Below are positions 5,294-10,655 of a stretch of DNA of 10,655 nt, piece by piece. A program made the translations under genes and the position numbers. The stretch is from SIG440 sp045645905 (lineage in GTDB: Bacteria > Bacillota > Clostridia > Monoglobales > Monoglobaceae), in the NCBI GenBank assembly GCA_045645905.1, contig JAZRJT010000095.1, positions 1-10,655 of the forward strand. The letters are read 5' to 3'. The first letter of the stretch is position 1. Each line of letters opens with the position of its first letter. Below the pieces are notes generated by a model. That model searched no databases. It had not been told where the DNA came from and saw nothing but the letters and a program-made list of their open reading frames with translations.

Positions 5294-6664
5294 TTGCATT
5301 TAAACAAAAAAACTGACTGTAAAACGGGTGAGTTCAGTGCAAAAGTTTTATCTGCAGCGGTTACTGCCGCCGTAGTAATTACAATTTGCATTGTGGTGAA
5401 TTTTTTTGATTGGAGTCTGGGCTTTGAGGTTATCGTAGATGGCGAAAATATCGGGCTTGTAACAGACAGACAAGTGGTTTATGACGCAATTGATGAGGTG
5501 CGTGACGAGGTAGGACACTATCTTGGCAAGGATAAGGTGTATGATAAGGAACCGCTTTTTGTCAGACGACTTGTTGACGAAGAAAGCTTATCTGATAAGT
5601 ACAGCATTAAATCTGCTTTGCTTGCCAATGTTGATACAATGGTCGAGGCTTGGGCAATTTATATTGATGACAAGGCTGTTTTGGGTGTTGCCAGCAGTGA
5701 GGCGGCGGATTGGGTTTTTGCAAATTATAAAAAGAAGTATGCAGGCTCGGAAATTACCGACGATATGTCGGTGGAGTTTTGTGAAAAGGTTGAGGTTAAA
5801 AAGGAATTTTTGCATATTGCCCTGCTTGAAACTCCGGATGAAGCTATTAAGGTTCTATCGGGAAACAATCGCAAGCTTTCGACGCATACCGTGAAAAAAG
5901 GTGATACCCTGTGGGATATTGCCGACAGATACGATACAACAGTTGAGCATCTTCTGGCAATGAATGATGACTTAGCTTCCGGTAACTTGCGGGAAGGTGA
6001 GCAGATTATGGTAGAGCAGGCGAATCCCTTGCTGTCGGTACGCACTGTACAGACGGTTTCTGTGACCGAGGCGGTGCCTTATGAGATTGAAGAAATCAAA
6101 GACAACTCAATGTATGAGGGAAGATCGGTTGTAACACGCAACGGTCAGGATGGCACAGCCAGAGTTCTGGCACGCGTTACAAAGGTAAATGGTGTGCAGA
6201 CCAAAAGCGATGTACTTGAAAGTGAAACCATTACTAAGCCTGTAAGCAAAATTGTTAAGGTAGGAACAAAGGAAAGACCTTCGACAACGGGGTCTGGAAC
6301 ATTCATAAATCCTACCTATGGGACACTTTCGTCGCGTTATGGCTCGCGTTGGGGAAGTACACATCAGGGTATTGACATTGCTGGTGAATATAACAGCGAT
6401 ATAAAGGCGGCAGACGGTGGTGTGGTCACATATTCGGACTGGATGTCGGGCTATGGAAATTATTTGATAATAGACCATGAAAACGGATATCAGACTGCCT
6501 ATGGCCATTGCGCTTCACTGGAAGCCAAGGTTGGTGACAGAGTTGCCAAAGGAGACGTTGTTGCAAAAATGGGTAATACCGGTAGAAGTACCGGTACTCA
6601 TCTTCACTTTGAAGTGAAAAAAAACGGGGAATATGTTAATCCCTTAAAATATGTGGGATATTGA
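5294..6664 (+). CDS. Membrane-anchored LysM-G5-M23 cell wall endopeptidase
   Basis: Extracytoplasmic peptidoglycan hydrolase of 456 residues. A short basic N-terminus is followed by one hydrophobic segment (about 18-38) that anchors or exports it. Residues 40-190 are an N-terminal region of unassigned fold. A LysM glycan-binding domain spans about 197-241 (HTVKKGDTLWDIADRY), and a G5 domain lies at about 249-324. The M23/LytM zinc peptidase domain is at about 337-456. Its zinc ligands are visible as H357 and D361 (HQGID) and H438 (THLHFE), with H405 (YGHC) and H436 as catalytic histidines, so it should be active in cutting peptide cross-links. The start codon is TTG at 5294, supported by GAGGTG 5 nt upstream; the nearby GTG at 5287 is out of frame and soon hits a stop. 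It is the first gene of an operon with a WalR-like regulator, 28 nt apart. WalR proteins control wall hydrolases of this kind. Confidence 0.92.
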   Translation: MHLNKKTDCKTGEFSAKVLSAAVTAAVVITICIVVNFFDWSLGFEVIVDGENIGLVTDRQVVYDAIDEVRDEVGHYLGKDKVYDKEPLFVRRLVDEESLSDKYSIKSALLANVDTMVEAWAIYIDDKAVLGVASSEAADWVFANYKKKYAGSEITDDMSVEFCEKVEVKKEFLHIALLETPDEAIKVLSGNNRKLSTHTVKKGDTLWDIADRYDTTVEHLLAMNDDLASGNLREGEQIMVEQANPLLSVRTVQTVSVTEAVPYEIEEIKDNSMYEGRSVVTRNGQDGTARVLARVTKVNGVQTKSDVLESETITKPVSKIVKVGTKERPSTTGSGTFINPTYGTLSSRYGSRWGSTHQGIDIAGEYNSDIKAADGGVVTYSDWMSGYGNYLIIDHENGYQTAYGHCASLEAKVGDRVAKGDVVAKMGNTGRSTGTHLHFEVKKNGEYVNPLKYVGY

Positions 6665-6692
6665 TAAAATAAACCTACAGGAGGTTCTTACA

Positions 6693-7388
6693 ATGGATAA
6701 AAAAATACTTATAGTAGACGATGAAAAGCCTATTGTTGAAATTCTTAAAATTAATCTTATGAAGGATGGCTATACCGTTTTTGAAGCTTATGACGGCGAA
6801 GAGGCCGTAAATAAAGCTATGGCTACAGAGCCTGACCTTATTTTGCTTGACGTAATGCTGCCCAAGCTTGACGGTTTTTCGGTGCTTAAGAAAATTCGCG
6901 AGAAATCTTCGGTTCCCATCCTTATGTTGACAGCACGCGAAGAGGAATTTGACAAGGTGCTGGGTCTTGAACTTGGAGCGGATGATTATATCACCAAGCC
7001 CTTCAGCATACGCGAGCTTATGGCACGTGTCAAGGCTAATATGCGTCGTACAGAAACTGATTTTGCCGACCGTCAGGAAAAGGCGGTTGATAAGCTGGAA
7101 ATCGGTTGTTTTGTTCTTGATTACAACAGATATGAGCTTTATAAATCAGGCAATCCGGTTGAAATTACCATTCGTGAATTTGATTTAATAAAGTTTCTTG
7201 CAAGTCAGCCCAACAAGGTGTTCTCACGTCAGAGTCTGCTTGAAAGTGTTTGGGGATATGAGTATTACGGTGATGACCGCACAGTAGACGTAACCGTAAG
7301 ACGTTTGCGTGAAAAGGTAGAGGATGACCCGTCAGAGCCAAAGTACATAATGACAAAGCGTGGCGTTGGCTATTATTTTCAGGCATAA
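6693..7388 (+). CDS. walR: WalR-like OmpR/PhoB-family response regulator
   Basis: Cytoplasmic two-component response regulator of 231 residues. The receiver domain (1-115) has the acidic pocket D9/D10, phospho-acceptor D53 in LLDVMLP, T80 and K102. The C-terminal winged-helix domain (about 133-230) carries the DNA-contact stretch TVDVTVRRLREKVEDDP and the RGVGYY hairpin. These and MDKKILIVDDEKPI at the start are very close to B. subtilis WalR (YycF), the essential regulator of wall metabolism. PhoP-type paralogues are the main alternative. The start is the ATG at 6693, with AGGAGG (6679-6684) 8 nt upstream; the longer frame from 6651 would run through the preceding gene's stop region and lacks a binding site. 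The gene is followed directly by rlmH, overlapping by one base (TAATG). Unusually, no sensor kinase, YycH or YycI gene is adjacent. WalR-type boxes in the operon leader suggest autoregulation. Confidence 0.9.
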   Translation: MDKKILIVDDEKPIVEILKINLMKDGYTVFEAYDGEEAVNKAMATEPDLILLDVMLPKLDGFSVLKKIREKSSVPILMLTAREEEFDKVLGLELGADDYITKPFSIRELMARVKANMRRTETDFADRQEKAVDKLEIGCFVLDYNRYELYKSGNPVEITIREFDLIKFLASQPNKVFSRQSLLESVWGYEYYGDDRTVDVTVRRLREKVEDDPSEPKYIMTKRGVGYYFQA

Positions 7389-7870
7389 TGTTAGGGGTAA
7401 CGATTATAGCTGTGGGAAAAATCAAGGAGAAGTTTTTTACCGACGCCATTGACGAATATGCCAAAAGGCTGTCAGCCTATTGTAAATTTGAAGTGGTGGA
7501 GGTAAAGGACGAAAAAACTCCTGATAATCCTACAGAAAATGAAAAAAATGCAGTTCTTGACCGCGAGGCAGAGCGGATATTGCAGAAAATCCCAAAGGGA
7601 GCAAAGGTAATTTCTTTGTGCGTAGAAGGAAAACAGATGACATCCGAAAAATTTGCTGACCTGCTTGCCCGCAGTACGGTTGAGGGGACAAGCAAGCTTG
7701 TTTTTGTAATAGGCGGCTCAATGGGTCTTGCGGATAGGGTGAAAAGTATATCTGATTTAAGGCTCAGCTTTTCGGAAATGACCTTTCCGCATATGTTGAT
7801 GCGTGTAATACTTGCAGAGCAGATTTATCGCGGATTTACAATCATATCAGGAAAGACTTATCATAAATAA
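7388..7870 (+). CDS. rlmH: 23S rRNA pseudouridine-1915 N3-methyltransferase RlmH
   Basis: SPOUT-class methyltransferase of 160 residues that methylates N3 of pseudouridine 1915 in helix 69 of 23S rRNA, using S-adenosylmethionine as a homodimer. The family length is about 155-160 residues. The trefoil-knot motifs are clear: LVFVIGGSMGL at 104-114 and LSFSEMTFPHMLMRVILAEQ from 126, ending in the invariant RGFTIISGKTYHK tail (148-160). The ATG overlaps the walR stop codon by one base and has no good ribosome binding site, so translation probably depends on coupling to walR. In B. subtilis rlmH lies a few genes downstream of walR, which fits common ancestry of this neighbourhood. A terminator hairpin follows at once. 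Confidence 0.95.
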   Translation: MLGVTIIAVGKIKEKFFTDAIDEYAKRLSAYCKFEVVEVKDEKTPDNPTENEKNAVLDREAERILQKIPKGAKVISLCVEGKQMTSEKFADLLARSTVEGTSKLVFVIGGSMGLADRVKSISDLRLSFSEMTFPHMLMRVILAEQIYRGFTIISGKTYHK

Positions 7871-7871
7871 A

Positions 7872-7894
7872 AAAGACCACCATTGGTGGTCTTT
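7872..7894. terminator. Bidirectional intrinsic terminator
   Basis: A perfect 10-bp stem (AAAGACCACC / GGTGGTCTTT) with a 3-nt loop lies between the converging rlmH and yabE-like genes. On the minus strand it runs into TTTATTTATG, a good T tract for ending the yabE-like transcript. On the plus strand the Ts are only those of the stem, which may still suffice for rlmH. Confidence 0.85.
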
Positions 7895-7913
7895 AAAAAA
7901 TGCAATATTCAAT

Positions 7914-8996
7914 TTATTTTAAGATATAAACTTTCATCTGGCGTCTGCCAAAGCTGATAGCCTCTGACCTTGTGTTATAACAAAGGTCAATTCTGTTGCC
8001 CTTGATTGCTCCGCCTGTATCTGCTGCGATGGCTGTGCCGTATACATACGAGCCGTCAGCGCTTTCGATATAAAGCTTTGTGCCAAGAGGAATAATACTT
8101 GGGTCAACAGCAACAATTCCGTATCCCGCACGTCTGCCGGTGGCTGTTATGCCGTATGCGGGGTGCGAGGGGCTTTTACCGCAGCTTGATGCATCGTATG
8201 CTGTTGCATTTACTGAGATAACCTTGCTGTATGAAAGGTTGCCGCTACGTGATGTCTGTACAGTACCGGCTGATGCGATTTTGTAGCTATCAATGGTTTT
8301 TTTAGGACCAATTTCGGTAATCTGTGCAACTGCGTTTGAAACAACATCTTCCTTGACGGCTTCTCGTGATACTTCTACTCCGTCTTCAAAGTAGATTTTG
8401 TAAGAAACCTTCTTTTCACCGGGAGCACCCTTTTGAACAACCTTGCGGCGTCCTGTGGCAAGAGCCTTGTTTTCACGAACCTTACTCTCGAAAGGAATTT
8501 CTTCAACAACTTCAACAACCTTTTCGGACGTTCTGACAAGGGTTATTTCATCAAAGTCAGTAACCTTTGCTGTGTATGCAGGAGTTGTCTTGTCGGTTTC
8601 CTTTGCGTTGTAGCCAAGCTCGCCAAGAACTTCGCCAACTGTACGTTTGGTAGCAATATGCTCGGTTGTGTTGCCTTTTTCGGTAACATACACGTGAAAG
8701 GCACGGTATATTTCAATTTTCATATTGTCCTTAAGTACGGCATCTTCGCCGACGTTCATCTTGTCGCTTGTGCCAAGGGCAATGCCCTCTGCCTTAAGAA
8801 CATCTTCAACATATCGATTAAATGTAATAACTTCTTTCGCGGAATTTACTCCGTCAATGATAACGACTCTCTTACAGGCAATTGCTACACTGCTTATAAG
8901 TACAAGTGCAACAGCTGTGAAAATCGCAGATATCAGGATATTCCGTTTGGCTGATGAGGATATGTTAAGTATTCTATCCTTCAGACCATTCAGCAT
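7914..8996 (-). CDS. yabE: YabE-like DUF348-G5-3D cell wall protein
   Basis: Exported wall-active protein of 360 residues, resembling B. subtilis YabE and the stationary-phase survival/Rpf-like proteins. Numbering from the ATG at 8996: a membrane anchor or signal at about 17-41, DUF348 modules at about 42-82 and 100-155, a G5 domain at about 155-231, and a C-terminal 3D domain at about 258-360. The three aspartates that name the 3D domain are D268 (TAYD), D326 (ADTGG) and D337 (RIDL). This is the MltA-type double-psi barrel fold, so a lytic transglycosylase-like action on glycan strands is plausible. The start at 8996 is chosen because AGAGGTGAT lies just upstream; the frame open to 9044 would add 16 residues over the binding site. 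It shares the G5 module with the M23 peptidase nearby. Its own promoter overlaps an inverted repeat. Confidence 0.9.
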   Translation of the reverse strand: MLNGLKDRILNISSSAKRNILISAIFTAVALVLISSVAIACKRVVIIDGVNSAKEVITFNRYVEDVLKAEGIALGTSDKMNVGEDAVLKDNMKIEIYRAFHVYVTEKGNTTEHIATKRTVGEVLGELGYNAKETDKTTPAYTAKVTDFDEITLVRTSEKVVEVVEEIPFESKVRENKALATGRRKVVQKGAPGEKKVSYKIYFEDGVEVSREAVKEDVVSNAVAQITEIGPKKTIDSYKIASAGTVQTSRSGNLSYSKVISVNATAYDASSCGKSPSHPAYGITATGRRAGYGIVAVDPSIIPLGTKLYIESADGSYVYGTAIAADTGGAIKGNRIDLCYNTRSEAISFGRRQMKVYILK

Positions 8997-9052
8997 CCAA
9001 TCACCTCTGTTTTTAAGATTTTTACGGCGGAAATCCCGTCGCAACAGACCCC

Positions 9053-9082
9053 ATTATACCCGATTTTTGACTTAAAAGTCAA
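9053..9082 (-). promoter_or_regulatory. Promoter of the yabE-like gene
   Basis: On the minus strand: TTGACT (9077-9082), an 18-nt spacer, and consensus TATAAT (9053-9058). The start would be near 9046, with a leader of about 50 nt. Confidence 0.75.
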
Positions 9083-9083
9083 A
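9066..9083. promoter_or_regulatory. Inverted repeat over the -35 of the yabE-like promoter
   Basis: TTTGACTT-AA-AAGTCAAA: two perfect 8-bp arms around 2 nt, covering the -35 box and part of the spacer. The symmetry and placement suit a dimeric repressor site. It has no match to the WalR consensus. It might also be a chance consequence of the TTGACT box. Confidence 0.45.
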
Positions 9084-9160
9084 TTTGATTATCCCGAATT
9101 AACCTAAAATAACTCTTTTAAACTTGTAAAACGAGCCCTCAAAAGGCGACAAAGTTTAAA

Positions 9161-9190
9161 ATACTCTTGTTTACTCTCGTTTACTCTCGT
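9161..9190. repeat. Three tandem 10-bp direct repeats
   Basis: ATACTCTTGT, TTACTCTCGT and TTACTCTCGT follow one another without gap, and the next ten bases are a weak fourth copy. The period is one helical turn. The array lies in the 299-bp divergent intergenic region, about 80-110 bp upstream of the yabE-like -35 and 52-81 bp upstream of the trmN6 -35. The remainder of this intergenic region shows the two promoters and nothing that I recognise as a gene or RNA. Confidence 0.7.
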
Positions 9191-9241
9191 TTTCTTTGAA
9201 TTTGTAGGGTAATTGGGAAATTATGGAAAATACAGACAGGC

Positions 9242-9270
9242 TTGAACATAATTCCATAATATGGTACAAT
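9242..9270 (+). promoter_or_regulatory. Promoter of trmN6-rsmI
   Basis: TTGAAC (9242-9247), a 17-nt spacer, and TACAAT (9265-9270) preceded by TGG (extended -10). The start would be near 9277, with a leader of about 67 nt. Confidence 0.65.
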
Positions 9271-9343
9271 AGCTTATATATACATTGTAATATAATACCA
9301 ATGAAAATATACTCGAAAGATAAAATTTAAAAGGAAACATTTT

Positions 9344-10105
9344 ATGAAAGACATAACAATTTACCCATATGAGCGTCTTGATGACCTTCAGACAAAAAAT
9401 AATTTACGGCTTATTCAAAATCCCCAATGGTTTTGTTTTGGTGTAGATGCTGTATTGCTTTCGCATTTTGCATCAAGGACAATAAAGGCTCATGCCAATG
9501 TTTTGGATATGTGTACGGGAAATGGTATAGTGCCGCTGTTACTTACTGAAAAGTCGGCGGCGGACAGCATATGCGGTCTTGAAATTCAGGAGTGTGTTGC
9601 CGAAATGGCTCAGCGAAGTGTTTTGCTTAATAATATAGAAGAAAAAGTCAGGATTGTTACAGGAGATTTGAAAAATTCGGCTGAAATTTTTGGCACCGAG
9701 AGCTTTGACAATATAACCTGTAATCCGCCATATAAGGAAAATCACGGCGGACTAAAAAATGCAGATGAGGTGGTGACAATTGCACGGCACGAAATTTTGT
9801 GTACTTTGGAGGACATAATTTCTGTTGCTGCAAAATGCCTTAAACCTTACGGCAAGCTGTGTATGGTTCATCGTCCTGAGAGACTGGCAGATATAATTTG
9901 TCTTATGCGTCAGCATCGTCTTGAACCTAAAAGGCTGCAGTTTGTACATCCGTCTCAGGCAAAGACGGCAAATATGATTTTAATTGAAGGGGCAAAGTTC
10001 GGCAATCCCAAGCTGCATTTAGAGCCTCCCCTTTATGTGTATAATAGTGAAGGAAGATATTCGGACGAAATAAACGAGATTTACGGAAGAGAGGTGTCAA
10101 AGTGA
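9344..10105 (+). CDS. trmN6: tRNA1(Val) A37 N6-methyltransferase TrmN6-like
   Basis: Class I S-adenosylmethionine-dependent methyltransferase of 253 residues, of the YfiC/YabB type, which methylates N6 of adenine 37 in a valine tRNA. The SAM-binding motif I is at about 53-67 (VLDMCTGNGIVPLLL), the acidic end of strand 2 is E80 (GLEIQ), and the N6-adenine catalytic motif NPPY is at 127-130. The N-terminal FCFGVDAVLLSHF segment is typical of YabB-type proteins. The ATG has AAGGA 8 nt upstream. The last base of its stop codon is the first base of rsmI. B. subtilis has the same order, yabB then yabC (rsmI), but with the small GIY-YIG gene yazA between them; that gene is absent here. Confidence 0.87.
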   Translation: MKDITIYPYERLDDLQTKNNLRLIQNPQWFCFGVDAVLLSHFASRTIKAHANVLDMCTGNGIVPLLLTEKSAADSICGLEIQECVAEMAQRSVLLNNIEEKVRIVTGDLKNSAEIFGTESFDNITCNPPYKENHGGLKNADEVVTIARHEILCTLEDIISVAAKCLKPYGKLCMVHRPERLADIICLMRQHRLEPKRLQFVHPSQAKTANMILIEGAKFGNPKLHLEPPLYVYNSEGRYSDEINEIYGREVSK

Positions 10106-10655
10106 TGAACGGAATACTTTATCTGTGCCCGACCCCTATAGGGAACTTAGGTGATATGACAATCCGTACGCTAGAGGTGCTGAAAAGTGTTGATATGATT
10201 GCCGCTGAGGATACCAGAAATACTTTAAAACTTCTTAATCATTTTGAAATTAATGTACCCCTTACAAGCTATTACGAGCATAACAAGGCTCAAAAGGGCG
10301 GGGTAATTATTGAGAAGCTTAAATCAGGGCAGTCGGTTGCTTTGGTTTCGGATGCAGGGATGCCTGCGATTTCTGACCCGGGCGAGGATTTGGTGCGCCT
10401 TTGCATTGATGAAGGGATTCAGGTGGTGCCGCTTCCGGGGCCGTCTGCATTTACTACCGCACTTGTTGCGTCCGGTATGCCCACAGGCAGATTTTCATTT
10501 GAGGGATTTCTTACAACCAATAAGCGAAATCGCAAAATTCACCTTGAAGAAGTGAAAAATGACACAAGAACGCTGATTTTCTATGAGGCACCTCATAAGC
10601 TGATGTCAACTCTTTGCGATATGCTGGAGTTCTTTGGTGACAGAGAAATTGTTTT
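10105..10655 (+). CDS. rsmI: 16S rRNA C1402 2'-O-methyltransferase RsmI (partial)
   Basis: The first 183 codons of RsmI (YraL/YabC), a tetrapyrrole-methylase-fold enzyme that 2'-O-methylates C1402 in the decoding centre of 16S rRNA; the gene continues past the window. Diagnostic motifs appear in order: LYLCPTPIGNLGDMT (5-19), AAEDTRNTLKLLNHF (33-47), SYYEHN (55-60), VALVSDAGMPAISDPG (78-93), VVPLPGPSA (107-115), FEGFL (132-136) and IFYEAPHKL (158-166). The usual SDAGTPGISDPG reads SDAGMPAISDPG here, two changes in a strongly conserved loop. The start is the ATG overlapping the trmN6 stop (TGATG), with GAGGTG 8 nt upstream; a GTG one codon earlier is also possible. Translation is probably coupled to trmN6. 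Confidence 0.93.
   Translation, partial: MNGILYLCPTPIGNLGDMTIRTLEVLKSVDMIAAEDTRNTLKLLNHFEINVPLTSYYEHNKAQKGGVIIEKLKSGQSVALVSDAGMPAISDPGEDLVRLCIDEGIQVVPLPGPSAFTTALVASGMPTGRFSFEGFLTTNKRNRKIHLEEVKNDTRTLIFYEAPHKLMSTLCDMLEFFGDREIV

Noticed and set aside
8433..8954. A 173-codon plus-strand frame opposite the yabE-like gene
   Set aside because: It is a shadow of the real gene, rich in Cys, Phe and Asn with no domain pattern, and lacks a ribosome binding site.
9125..9141. TGTAAA as half of a WalR box upstream of the yabE-like gene
   Set aside because: The second hexamer after N5 is CCCTCA, with no similarity to the consensus. The other TGTAAT in this region, at 9286, also has no partner.
1..10655. 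A defence, CRISPR, toxin-antitoxin, phage or biosynthetic system
   Set aside because: All substantial genes belong to known housekeeping or envelope families, no spaced repeat array occurs, and the only mobile sequence is one dead ISL3 remnant.

Overview
The window looks like a chromosomal segment of an anaerobic, low-to-moderate GC Firmicute, most likely an uncultured clostridial lineage. The evidence is strong AGGAGG-type ribosome binding sites, sigma-A-like promoters, a rubrerythrin, a WalR-type response regulator, LysM/G5/3D cell-wall proteins, and several genes whose Bacillus subtilis relatives sit together in the yabB-yabE neighbourhood. Most of it is housekeeping content. I do not see a defence island, a phage, a CRISPR array, a biosynthetic cluster or an RNA gene.

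Left part (1-1527): an ISL3-family transposase fossil on the minus strand. It is 5'-truncated, has two in-frame stops and a frameshift, and has an ISL3-type end motif beyond its 3' end. It abuts the intrinsic terminator of a rubrerythrin gene. A six-helix DUF2238/YjdF-like membrane protein follows on the plus strand with its own promoter. It ends in a hairpin shared with the convergent genes to its right.

Middle (2491-5040, minus strand): an operon-like set of an Lrp/AsnC-type regulator, a class I aminotransferase (11-nt overlap) and a TatD-family DNase. It is driven by a textbook promoter whose -10 lies inside a perfect 16-bp palindrome, a likely autoregulatory operator.

Cell-envelope part (5041-9044): a membrane-anchored LysM-G5-M23 peptidase, a WalR-like response regulator and rlmH form a tight plus-strand operon. 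The leader carries one exact and one 11/12 match to the WalR binding consensus, so the regulator probably controls its own operon and the wall hydrolase in it. No WalK-type kinase gene is present here. A YabE-like DUF348-G5-3D wall protein converges on rlmH and shares a bidirectional terminator with it.

Right end (9045-10655): a 299-bp divergent intergenic region with promoters for both sides, an inverted repeat over one -35 box and three tandem 10-bp repeats. Then come trmN6 (tRNA methyltransferase) and rsmI (16S rRNA methyltransferase). They overlap by one base, and rsmI runs off the window.
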